Source of the DNA: Flaccisagitta enflata
Lineage: Eukaryota > Chaetognatha > Sagittoidea > Aphragmophora
Length of the DNA: 64,000 bases
Direction of reading: 5' to 3'
Assembly (NCBI GenBank): GCA_965153355.1
Contig: OZ231126.1
Location: 102,548,001 to 102,612,000 of the forward strand
In this document: one piece after another, positions 1 to 10,480 of the stretch
How positions within the stretch are numbered: the first letter of the stretch is position 1
How the letters are laid out: the number at the start of each line of letters is the position of its first letter
The notes under the pieces: generated by a model
Databases searched by the model: none
What the model was told of the DNA's origin: nothing
The model's input: the letters and a program-made list of their open reading frames with translations, nothing else
Translations under genes and position numbers: made by a program

Positions 1-139
1 GCATTTATTCTTTTTTCGCGTCTATATGAATGGCGTCTTTTCTTTCATGAATTAGTTTGCCAGAGTGAACGGCATTTCCATGATTGTTTTGTCGCCATAG
101 TGAGTGACATTTCCGTTTTGTTCTGCATTGAAGTACTGC

Positions 140-550
140 ATACTTTCAATGTTCCCCGGCCTATAGTATGGCATTTTCTCGAATTCGTCCGGCCTATAGC
201 ATAGCATTTTTCCCGAATTCCCTCCGGCCTATAGCATAGCATTCTTCCCTAATTTCCTCCGGCTTTTAGCATGGCATTCATTCCTTTTTTCCTCCGGCCT
301 ATGGCGTGGCATTCTTCTCCGGCCTAAAGCATGGCATTTTTCCCAAATTTTCTCCGGCCTACAGTATGGCATTTTTCTTCAGCCTACAGTATGACATTCC
401 TTTTGATTTCCCGGCCCGAAGTATGGCATTATTCCTACGCCTATGTATGGCATTTTTCCTCGTCATTTCTGTGCCTTTGAATAGCATTTTTCTCCATTAT
501 TCTTATGCCTAAGAATATGGTATTTCCGTTAATTCCTGCACATGGCATTT
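140..550. repeat. ~35-bp minisatellite (CTCCGGCCTATAGCATGGCA)
   Basis: About a dozen diverged copies of a 33-35 bp unit containing CCGGCCTATAGCATGGCATT run through this stretch. Weaker copies reach back toward position 30. The short ORFs on both strands are by-products of the repeat. Confidence 0.85.
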
Positions 551-1450
551 CATGCATGTAACCTTATTCAGATTTCAGTTGAGAAAATGAATTTGGTCCA
601 GTCTTTTTCTAGTTGCCCTAAATGTAGCCTGAAATTGAGAGAATCCTTTTCTGTTTTGGCTTTCATTTTAGATTGGCTTTTTGTTTGTGCTTAGCTCTTT
701 TGTTTGTGCTTAGCCCTTTTTTCCGTGCCTAGCATTTTGGTCACGCTTAGCATTTTGCCCCATTATGGCTCATTTTGGAAATGATTTTCTGGTCATTTTA
801 GACATGCTGGGTGTGTTGGATATGTTTGACATCTCCAAGTGGGGGGTGTGCGCGCTCCTACGCGCTTTTTCGATGCTCTTTTTATTTTGATGCATTTAAC
901 TCACCTACCTTCCATTTAACTTACCCCTGGTGAGACGCTTTGTCATTAATTTGATACTCGATTGAAACGGGAACAGATTTTCCCTTTAAGGACGGGAGAG
1001 ATTTTCTTTATAGGAACATACAATCTATGCTTAGTCTATTTGTCTCTTTTGTGTCCATTTCCTTCTATTATGCGTCTATTTTGCGTCAATGGTAAAGAAA
1101 TTGGCAAGTTTCTAATGATTCTCTCAATTTCCCCTTTTCAGATGATAAATGATACATGAATTTTATCATTGTTTACCTCGATACCCCTAAGTCAGGACCG
1201 AGTTGAAGTTTTTGCAGGTATAAGCATTTCCAAGGCTTATAATATTGATACATATTGATTCTTGTAAACAATTGCTTGTTTATAAATAATTCATTGTTTA
1301 TAATAAAACATTTTTGCAGACCCAGTAACCGTCTCTGCATTTACTACTACTGCCGAAGAAAGGGGGGATCGCGGACACCTAGCCTGATTCACAACCTTTT
1401 CCCTAACCCCTAGCCTGATTCATAACCTTCCCCTGAGCGAAGTGGACCAT
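551..1450. other. AT-rich stretch without recognisable gene
   Basis: I see no convincing exon. There are short direct repeats (GTTTGTGCTTAGC near 675-720; CCTAGCCTGATTCA twice near 1380-1425). Confidence 0.4.
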
Positions 1451-1554
1451 GTCATTAGGTTGTCAAAGTCAAACTTCTCAGAATGCTGTCCTTGCCTGCT
1501 GTCCATGCCTGCGTTCAATGCTGTTATTGGACTGCCAGCATTTATGATAATATG

Positions 1555-1908
1555 GCTGTAGGACTACTGGTGGTAATGACTGGTAGTTATGAATATGACA
1601 TTTCTGCAGTGGGATAACTGCAGTAGGACTACTGGCTGTTATAAAAACTTTGCAGTAGGACTACTGGCAGTGTTGTTGCAAGAAAATCCTTTAGGCCTAG
1701 TGGCAGTAGTACCTCAGAACAGTGTTGTTACAGTAAAATCCCTTAGGACTAGTGGCAGTAGTACCTTAGGACTACTGACACTCTTCTTCAAATTACCTTA
1801 GGACTAGTGGGCAGTAGGACTAGTAGCTAGTAGGACTAGTTGCTGGTAGGACTAGTGGGTCGGTAGGACTACTTGGGTGTAGTGCTAAGTACTGTAGGAC
1901 TACTGGAC
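1555..1908. repeat. GTAGGACTACTGGCAGTA array
   Basis: Irregular tandem copies of TAGGACTA(C/G)TGG, period roughly 15-20 bp. The same motif forms arrays at 13985-14180 and 47560-48545. Here the array ends in GTAGGACTACTGGACC, next to the CpG-rich exon candidate. Confidence 0.8.
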
Positions 1909-2442
1909 CGCACCCGTCAGCGCGGACGACGTCGATGACCATGACGCCGCCGATGACGGTGACGACGACGCCGACGAAGTGGCGCCTTTTCTGCTGAGTA
2001 CGGCGCTCTTTGGCTTCGCGACGTCATTGGAGTGATTTTTCTTTTTCCTGTTTTTCAGCGCCTCCGCTTTCTTCCGTCTGATCCAGGCCACGACTTCCGC
2101 GGTTAGCTGCGGTTGAGGAAGTGGCCGCGACGGTGAACTTCTTAGTGGCCGCGAAGAGGGTAAGGGAGGTCGTTGTGGCCGCGATTGAGGAAGAGAAGGA
2201 GGAGATTGTAGTGGCTGTGGCTGACGTTTTGAACATTGTTGTGGCTCCGGCTGTCGTAAATGTGGCCGCGGTTGTAGCTCCGATTCACTATCGTCATTAT
2301 CAGTTGAGGCACAAGTGTGAATTTTCAGTGGAGGTTGGAGATGAGGAGATTGAGCGGGACGCTGAGGTCGCGGTTGAGCGAGTAAATTATGTTGAGCGGG
2401 GCAATAAGGTTGAGTTGGTGAAGATGCTTCCGCGATCGCCAT
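1900..2442 (-). CDS. Hypothetical P/Q/S-rich first exon with a basic RPA-binding-like helix
   Basis: I start this ORF at the internal Met with a strong animal start context (ACAATGG at 2442), not at the Met 12 codons upstream. It encodes about 180 residues. The first 110 are low-complexity Pro/Gln/Arg/Ser. A basic amphipathic segment, LTAEVVAWIRRKKAEALKNR, follows, then a Ser/Ala-rich end that runs into the GTAGGACT array. The region is much richer in CpG than its surroundings, which fits a first exon and promoter. The helix has the spacing I know from RPA32-binding helices of XPA, SMARCAL1 and TIPIN; that is a resemblance seen by eye, not a search result. The true exon may end at a GT near 1913 and splice downstream, outside the window (minus strand). 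The alternative is a chance ORF in GC-rich sequence. Confidence 0.4.
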   Translation of the reverse strand: MAIAEASSPTQPYCPAQHNLLAQPRPQRPAQSPHLQPPLKIHTCASTDNDDSESELQPRPHLRQPEPQQCSKRQPQPLQSPPSLPQSRPQRPPLPSSRPLRSSPSRPLPQPQLTAEVVAWIRRKKAEALKNRKKKNHSNDVAKPKSAVLSRKGATSSASSSPSSAASWSSTSSALTGAVQ

Positions 2443-2479
2443 TGTAAACTGATAAAATTCATAGAAACAGGATTCCAAC

Positions 2480-3400
2480 TAAACTCTCCAATTCCCCAAA
2501 CGCGATGGAACAATGAAACTTTGTGTTTCTTTTTATTTTGTTTCTTTTGTAATTATTTATCTATACATCGTTTCAAAAGAATTCGGTTCTCAAACAAGGC
2601 AAGAACGGACAGAATACAGAGATTCTAAACGAAGACATGTGACAAAATACTGACAAAAAATAACAGAACTTACCCAACCATGATTTTAATCTCATCCCAT
2701 GGTTTCTATGAAAGTAGCACATCGTCAATGAATGATGCGGTATATTTTCTTATATAGACTTAGACTCGAAATTTTCCTAGGTCAGTCAGTAGCTCAATCT
2801 TTTGCATGAACCTGCTCAGCGCTTTCAATAATGCATGTTTCAAATTTCAAGGTTCTGGCTCAAATACTTTAGAAGTTATGATCATTTGTTTGAACCATAT
2901 CAAACTAAAAAAAATTCCAGGAGAATCTTTAGACTTTCTTTTAAATATAGCGAAAACACAAAATTTTCTAGGTTTTGAAAAAAGTGAAAGTTACAGGATT
3001 TTGGATCTAGGCAGATCAAGCAATTTCCTATTGATTAGACCCAACATTTTTTGAAAAAAAATCCTCATTAAAAAAAAGGGCTTTTGGGGCCCTAGGGGCC
3101 CAACAGGGTCAAATTTTGGTCCATGAGATCAACAGAGTTATGTGCATATGCCAAGGTATCTTTCAGGAACAAATTCAAGCAGATTTGTTCAAGCTAAAGC
3201 TCATGCCGTTACTACCTTCGGACCGGCCGCATATAAAAGAGAAATATGAAAATTCACAAGGACTTAGATTTAGGATCTGAGGTCAATATCTATCTTATAC
3301 AAAATACATTCATTACTGTATTCAATACTATACTGTATTCTATAGTATACAATACTCTATGCATTACTGTATTCTATACTTAATAGGATAATTACTTACT
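2480..3400. other. Non-coding AT-rich stretch
   Basis: No exon recognised. For the 1900-2442 gene on the minus strand this would be the promoter side. Near 3310-3380 there is a short ACTGTATTCTATACT repeat cluster. Confidence 0.4.
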
Positions 3401-3408
3401 CATAAATG

Positions 3409-3495
3409 ATAAGCACGCATTTAAGCACATTTCAGCCTCAAATATGAGATTTTGCTTAGCACGCTCAGCCTCAGCCAAAAAAGGAGCGTGCTTAT
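3409..3495. repeat. Short fold-back (ATAAGCACGC arms)
   Basis: ATAAGCACGC at the left end is matched in inverted orientation by GCGTGCTTAT at the right end. AGCCTCAG motifs lie inside. The arms resemble the terminal repeats of the 1.4 kb element at 34295-35699. Confidence 0.55.
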
Positions 3496-3504
3496 AAAAA
3501 AAAA

Positions 3505-3715
3505 CAAGTGTATTTGCAATACTGCTCGTGCCCAATTGCTCGGGTAAGCCTTTTTCATCACTGCCCCTGCTCACCCAGATGCGACTTTAGTAGCCGTGTA
3601 TCCGGCCTAGTTCACTTTTTTGAGGCCTTACTACTCCTGCCCAAGAGCATCAGTAACTCTAATACCACCCCTGCCCACCCGCACATGACTGGAGTAGCCG
3701 TGTATCCAGCGTTTT
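3505..3715 (+). mobile_element. Two tandem 3' fragments of the HINE-like element
   Basis: Two successive degenerate copies of the element's right half, each with CCCCTGC(C/T)CACCC and ending GTAGCCGTGTATCC. The palindromic end is missing from both. Confidence 0.7.
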
Positions 3716-3731
3716 CATCCAACAATCTCCA

Positions 3732-3733
<2 letters not shown>

Positions 3734-3827
<94 letters not shown>

Positions 3828-3835
3828 ACTGTCTC
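3734..3835. repeat. (CT)n microsatellite
   Basis: Nearly pure CT dinucleotide run of about 100 bp. It generates Ser/Leu and Arg/Glu ORFs that are not genes. Confidence 0.98.
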
Positions 3836-3936
3836 TGACAAATGATCATCGCCATCGGTTCGTCTTTTCAGTTTCGCGAATCCTGATTTTTTTGGCTTTG
3901 TAATTTCCCACTCGGAATACCGATCTAATATCCAAA

Positions 3937-4750
3937 CACGGCGTCCAGGAATGAACCATAGGTCGAAAAAAATGGTCAAGACTCCTGATCTAGGAAAAAG
4001 TATTTTTTGATGCATTAGCTATCAATGTATGGCAAAAATAAAAAAATTGGCTTGGACATATTGAAATCAAAGCTTATAGATAGCAAAAATGAAGCATTTT
4101 TATATATTCTTTATATAAGATATTAGGATTGTAGCTTCAAGCTTTTTAAAAAATATCTGAAAAGCGTGGCAATATTTGCTGTAATAATGCTTTTACCTAT
4201 TTGGTAAGTTTAGAGGGTTATTTTATAGATAAAAACTAAAAAACTATCAAATTAATTTTTTCCAGCCTATTTTCATAATTACTTCTTTAAGATTCTTGAC
4301 GACTAAGAAAAGTGTATAAACATTGTTGAGATAGACATGCTTGAATACAATCCAGCTAGTTTTAAAAGATATTTAATACATTAGAGCTTAGAAATAGCAA
4401 AAAAATAATAAAAAATAGTCATTTTACAAAAGTTTTTGGCATCTTTTTGTTTTGATTATTGGAAAATCACTCAAAACAAACTGAAGTTGGTAAAAGCATT
4501 AGTGCAACCACTGTAGCCAAACTTTTCATACATTTTTATATACTTTTAGAAGCCATGAATATAACTTTTAATCTAAAATAAATTTAAAAATGTCTTTTTT
4601 TGGCTACTATTTGACCATCAATTCTATATTTCTACGCAGATTTTTTTATTTTTACCATTAATTTGTAGCTTATGGATCAGAAAACACATTTCCCTAGGTC
4701 AGGAGTCTTGACCATTTTTTTAGACCTAGGGTTTGTTCCTGGACGCCGTG
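3937..4750. mobile_element. 814-bp inverted-repeat element, probable CAAA target duplication
   Basis: The left end CACGGCGTCCAGGAA is the reverse complement of the right end TTCCTGGACGCCGTG. Similarity continues inward for about 100 bp (the 'GTCAAGACTCCTGA' segment on both sides). CAAA flanks both ends. No transposase is visible in the AT-rich centre. Matching short ORFs on opposite strands arise simply because the arms are inverted copies. Confidence 0.75.
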
Positions 4751-4830
4751 CAAACTCATCTCTTTCCAGATACAAAAGAAAAGTTTTTTTTTCTAAACAT
4801 GAACTTGATGAAGGAAAGGATGGTTGGGCT

Positions 4831-4854
4831 AGGGTTAGGGTTAGGGTTAGGGTT
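4831..4854 (+). repeat. Interstitial TTAGGG telomere-like repeats
   Basis: Four perfect AGGGTT units. Too short and too internal to be a chromosome end. Confidence 0.9.
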
Positions 4855-4899
4855 CATAACGCGAAAAATTCAAAACACCATTTCTAAGGTATTCTGTCC

Positions 4900-5045
4900 T
4901 TTCTGTTCATGTCTCTTGTCTTCAATGCCTCTTCATTTCTACTCATGTCTCCTCATGTCTCCTTGTGTCTTTTTATGTCTCGTCGTGTCTCCTCATGGCT
5001 CTTCATGTCTCCTCATGCCTGCTAATAGCTCCTTATTCCTCTTCT
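4900..5045. repeat. CATGTCTCCT array
   Basis: Irregular 10-15 bp copies of (C/T)ATGTCTCNT. The same array type occupies 54125-54712 and 55428-55725. Confidence 0.8.
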
Positions 5046-8000
5046 TATGGAGTGGCATGTCCGGAACTAAAAACAAGGACCTCTAATGTCATTAGCATAT
5101 TGTTGTTCTATGGTTAGGTAATAAATAGTCTCCTTAAGGACATCTGAATAGGTACTTAGGGTCATCATGATTAGATCACTGGTCCATTTGTCTAATAGTT
5201 AAGTCAGTGTTTTAAAAACCACAATGCCCTTAGAGCTATTCCATCATTTGACCATTGCCATATGGACAGGTCAATTGGCAACTTACAGATTGTAGTAAAA
5301 TGAAATGGTTGAGTAGCTTTATTTTCTCAGGCAATCATGACACCCCTGCTTTCAACGCCATGCTCCTAGTCAATTACTATCTTGGCCGAAAGAAACGCAG
5401 CAGTTGTTTTACTTAATCGAGCGCCTTTGTAAAGTCTGATTCAATTCAAATCTATGACAGAAAAATACTAGAGCAAAAGATGTAGCCAACCTAGCAATCC
5501 ACATCTCGCTAAATCTATCAATTTAGAAATGAGAGAAAATTAAAAAAAAACTTTCATTTCAAAAAAGTGAAAGAAATATGATCCTTATGAAACTGCTCAT
5601 GTTTATTAAGTTATAACTCAAATATTTTTGAACGGATTTACAAAAAAATAATGAGTTGGAAAGGTCTTGAAAAGATCTTTAAAATGGGACCAATCTGGCT
5701 TTTCTTGCTTAATTCGTTTAGAAGTCACAAGCAAAACAAGGTTGATTGTCAAAAAAATAGGCTTCAAAAAAATCATTCCATAGGTTTAGAGAGCAATCAC
5801 ACTGCAATACCCGCAGCAGCTCTACCAATCCATGCCACGGCGAATGCAAGTCATCATTGATGCTGGGGGAGCCCATTTTTGTTAATAAACTGAAATTTTG
5901 GCATTTGCTTGCAGTAGTTGAACTTCATATTAAGCTTATTCATTAATTGCTGCGTTTCTTTCGGCGAAGATAGTACATATGAGATTTTGTGGATAGAAGA
6001 CCATCTGTTGTCTCTCCTCACCATGTCCACACATTGATATTCTGAATAGTTAGATAAGAAACTGTACCAATCTCATTAACATATTGCAGCTCAATGGATA
6101 CCTGATTATTAGCTACCTAAAAATCAGCATTACAGATTAGTTATTTCATACCGAGTAGATATAATTGGTTTGCTGGTAAAACAGGTACATCAGTGTCTTA
6201 ATTTGTGCAATGTCCTTGGAGCTATCAGATCATTTGTCAAGAATCATAATGGCATTCATTTGACCCATTTCAGTTTAACCAAAACCTCAAAAATGGAGAA
6301 ATTAAGAATCTTTAAATAGTTACATGCCAGCTAATGATCTTTCCAAGTTTACGACTTTGCTGGATAGGGCTTGACCACTGGCAATGCCTTGTCAAATATG
6401 ATGTTGAAACGAATGGAGTCTCGACTGGCCACTGCTGAAACTCTTTTAAGGGAATTTTTGTCTCAAAAAAACTTTGTCAAATTAGTAAAATCATTTACAT
6501 AATGTGGTCAACACATTTGAAGTGGCTATCTTTGTTCCAGGTTGAATCTGTATTCTATGTTTTGAATAAAGGATTAGCTTAGTCATAAGGCACTCGAAAC
6601 TTGATCCTTACCAAAAATTAGTTCTAAATGGACCTCCAAACATAGAAAAAAAGTTTTTGATTGTTCAGTTTCTTTGAAATTGTTTTAAATTATTTCAGGC
6701 TAATAAGTATTTTTTAATTTACAGTTTCACTGATTGATTCCCAGACTGGCAGTTACAGCCTGGAAGAGGCCAGGTTTCATTTTTTGCCTGGTCAGATTTG
6801 TTACGGTTATGCAGGGAGTGCCTGACCTGCCGCTGCTGCAAAACTATCAATCTCTTAATAAGATCAAAGATTCTATTGCTGCTCCTACAGGAGCTAGCAC
6901 TGTAACTATTCCGTCTGTTGTACATGAGATAGGTGGATAGAAGACCAAGCTTTGTCTTTTGGACCTTTCTTAGCCTTTTCATGCATTGATGATTTTCTGA
7001 ATAAGGAGAACAAAGAGTGTAATAATCTCATTAGCATATTGCAACTCAATGGATACCTGAAAGTAGCCACCTAAATATCAGTTTTACTGGCAAGTTATCT
7101 TGTACCGAGTAGATAACTGGTCCATTGGTAAAACAGTTACATCAGTGTCTTGATTTGTGCAATTTCCTTGGAGCTCTCAGATCATTTGTCAAGAATAACA
7201 GTGGCATCCATTTGACTCATTTTAGTTTTACCGTAACCTCAAAAATGATGTAAACAAAGAGCTGCAAGTACTGAATCGCATGGAGTGCCTGACCCGCCCC
7301 TGCTGTAACTCATAAAGGGAACTTGTCTCGAAAAGACAATTTGTCGAATTTGTCAAATCACTCACAGTATGTGGTCAACACATTTAAAGTAGTTATCTTT
7401 GTTCCAGGTTGAATCTGTATTTTATGTTATGAAGAAAGGATTAGATTAGTCATAAGGTACATGAATCTTAATCCTTACCAAGAATTTGTTCTAAATGGAC
7501 ATCCAAATATTCAAAAAAGTTTCTGATTGTTCAGTTTCTTTGAAATTGTTTTAAATGATTTCAGGCTAATTAATATTTTTTAATAACTGTTTTACTGATT
7601 GATTCCCAGACTGGCAGTCTCAGTTTGGAAGAGGCCAGGCTTATTTTTGCCTGGTCAGATTTGTCATGGTTTTGCGGGGAGTGCCTGACCTGCCGCTGCT
7701 GCTAAATTATCAATTTTTTAAAAAGATAAAAGATTCAGCTGAAATGATTTGCTGCTCCCATAGGAGATAGCACTGTAACTATTCAGTATGTTGCACATGA
7801 GATTGGTGGATAGAAGACCATGGTTTGTCTTCTAGTCTTTCCTTAGCCTTTCCTTGCATTGATGATTTTCTGAATAAAGAGAACAAAGAGTGTAATAATC
7901 TCATTAGCATAATGTAGCTCAATGGATACCTGAGAAGTAGCCACCTAGATATCAGTTTTACAGGCAACTTATTTCATACCAAGTCGATAACTGGTCAAAG

Positions 8001-8576
8001 GGTAAAAAAGTTACATCAGTGTCTGAATTTGTGCAATGTCCATGGAGCTATCAAATCATTTGACAACAATCACAGTGGCATCCATTTGACTCATGACAGT
8101 TCAACTATAACCTAAAAAATGATTAGTATACAAATTTGGGATAATCACATGTCACGCTGGATAGGGCTTGGCTACTTGCAATACCTGGTCAGATATGACT
8201 GGGATTTACTTGGAGTGCCTGACTGGCTGCTGCTTCAACATTGCAAAGAAATTTGTGTTTCAAAAAAACTTTGTTAATTCGGCCCAATCATTTACATATT
8301 GAAGTTAAAACATTAAAAGTAGCCATCTTTGTTCTAGGTTGAATCTTCATTTCATGTATCAAATCCAGAATCAGTTTATAGTCATAAGGTATTTGAATCT
8401 TGATCCTTACCAAAAACTAGTTCTATACAGACATCAAAACATAAAAACAAAGATTTTGATTTGTCACTTTCTTTGAAATTCTTTTAAATGATCTCAGACA
8501 AATGAAGATTCTTTAATAAACCACTTCACTAATTTAATTCCATTCTGGTAATTCTGGTCTGGGGGAGGCCCTCTGA

Positions 8577-8653
8577 GGGCTTTCCACACGAAACCCTTAC
8601 GTGACCCTTAAGTGACCCTTAAGTGACCCTTAAGGGTTTCGTGTGAAAAGCCC
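8577..8653. repeat. Fold-back with a CCCTTAAGTGA loop
   Basis: 23-bp arms, GGGCTTTCCACACGAAACCC on the left and GGGTTTCGTGTGAAAAGCCC on the right, are complementary with one mismatch. The loop is three copies of GTGACCCTTAA. Confidence 0.8.
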
Positions 8654-8994
8654 TTTCTCTCTTGACTAAAAAATGCCCTTTTTGTCAATAATCAATCTTG
8701 TTAAAGTTATGCTCACCTTTGCCTTGACTGACAAGATTGGCACAAGTTCTAGATTTGCGTGTCAACAATCAAAAATTCAATGTTCTTTGAGAGTTTTGCT
8801 TTTGAATACTTTCTTGTAATTCTTATTTTGTAAAGTCCAACACAAAAGTAAAAACTAATTTACATATTGCAGTTTTTAAGAAATTGAAGGGTTCTATGGC
8901 AAAGAGTGTTACTAGCAATGATGTGTTTAGTCCCTCTAAGTATAAAAATCAAGTAACAAAAAAAATTCCTATTGATGTATCGTTTGTGCAATGT

Positions 8995-9196
8995 TTTTAG
9001 TCGCGTGCTACGTGACTCTACACCCCGCTTTGTCGGTCCGTCCGTCGGTCCGTCTGTTGGTCCGTCACACTTTACTTTTTTTGGGTTTTTGCGGTTTTTG
9101 GCCTTACTGCTCCTGCCCAAATGATCTGGTGACCTCAATTTTTGCCCCTGCCCACCCGCACGCGACTGGGGTAGCCGTGTATCCGGCCTTGTTATT
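8995..9196 (+). mobile_element. HINE-like element, near full length
   Basis: Starts TTTTAGTCGCGTGCTACGTG and carries a GTCCGTCGGTCC microsatellite. It then has the shared core (CTCCTGCCCAAATG, CCCCTGCCCACCCGCACGCG) and ends GTAGCCGTGTATCCGGCCTTG. Plus strand here means reading from the TTAGTCGCG end. Confidence 0.85.
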
Positions 9197-9784
9197 CACT
9201 AGAGGTCGAATTCTTCACTTCAATGGATCACCTTAAATGCTTTTAGAAAGGTGATAAGTTAGATCAAAATCAAAAAGTGTGATTGATCTTTGATTATTAA
9301 GGGACAAAAAAGGATCCTTAATCAGTCTACTAGGTAAAGGTGAGAAAAAATAAATGAAGCACCAACTGCTCGCATTTCCCAGTTCCCCCCTTTATGAAAT
9401 ATATTATGCAACTAAAGCAGTAAAATAGACTGAGAGGGGTCACTCAATTTCATTTACATATTGCAGCTCTACAATGACCTAAAAATAACTTCCTGAATGT
9501 TATTTTTTTTTCATGGACATTGATTAATCTCTGGTAGATCATTGGTCTATAAGTCCAGCAATCAAGTCCATCTCGTGATATCTGCAATGCCTAAGAGTCA
9601 TTCCATAATTGGACCACTATCATATTGGAATTCAATTTGATCCTAACATCCTAATAAAGACCAACAAAAACTTTGGCAATATTTATGGCATCATTAAACA
9701 GTGGTTAGTTAAACATGGTTATTCTCACTAGAGTTTGGACACCTTGAGAATACTGGTCTATCTCCATTACACCCATTAACTCAA

Positions 9785-9960
9785 GAGCTGTCTGGCCCCA
9801 AAGGGTCGCTGTCTTGGGGGACAAAAGGGGGAATTTCCAGATGTCCATCTGTCCTTCTTTTTCCCCCTCCCTTGGCCATCGAGGCCTCAAATCAGCACTC
9901 TCAGGCCTGTTTAGGCCCACTAAGCCCTCAAATTAGCCAATCAGTCTTCTTAGGCCTAAA
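9785..9960 (+). mobile_element. Degenerate GCGGCCCC-element left half
   Basis: A decayed arm (GGCCCCAAAGGGTCGCTGTC, then GGGGGAATTTCC) is followed by the (GGCCTCAAATCAGC) loop repeat. No right arm is found. Confidence 0.5.
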
Positions 9961-10480
9961 AAATCATCAACCTCAGTTAATCATAAAAAATAATGGTATT
10001 TCTGAAAAAGTGTTGGTTTTACTCAGTTGTTCTTTTCAGATCTCCCAACAAACCAGTCTATACCCTTTACATCCATTGACTCACGAGGCATATGAACAGT
10101 TGTTAGTGAGAAATAAGAGACAGACAACGGTCCACTCATTATCCACCCTTTTTTTCCAATTCTCCTTTTCAACCAATTTGCAGCCAAATCAATATGAAAC
10201 ACTAAGAAGGGACACTGTCAATCTTATTTGCATATTGCAGCTCTATAGTAGCATAAAACAAACTTCCTGAATGTCGTTTTTTTTTAGGTGCATGAATTGG
10301 TATTTTGTAGATTATTAGTCCATCAGTCTAACAATCAAGTCCATTTCTTGACATCTGCAATGCCTCAGAGCCATTCCATAATCTAATGAGTGCTGTGAAT
10401 GAATTCATTTTGCATGTGACAGTCTTACAAAGGCCTAAAAAATCCCAGTAGTTTTACGAGATCAATAAGATGAAGTTTCA

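Larger units (their letters stand above)
5085..10480. repeat. Diverged long tandem units (~0.75-0.95 kb)
   Basis: A block containing CATTAGCATATTGCAGCTC, then ATGGATACCTGA, AACTGGTCCATTGGTAAAAC and GTGCAATGTCCTTGGAGCTA recurs at about 6068, 7022 and 7896. Weaker versions start near 5090, 9455 and 10215. Between the blocks, another shared segment (GATTCCCAGACTGGCAGT, GGAGTGCCTGACCTGCCGCTG) recurs near 6735 and 7605. Copies differ by many substitutions and small gaps. No intact ORF is shared, so I read this as an old local amplification. Confidence 0.7.

Noticed and set aside
3659-4887. Pair of similar ORFs (FPRSGVLTIF, DL) on opposite strands
   Set aside because: They lie in the two inverted arms of one fold-back element, so similarity does not indicate coding.
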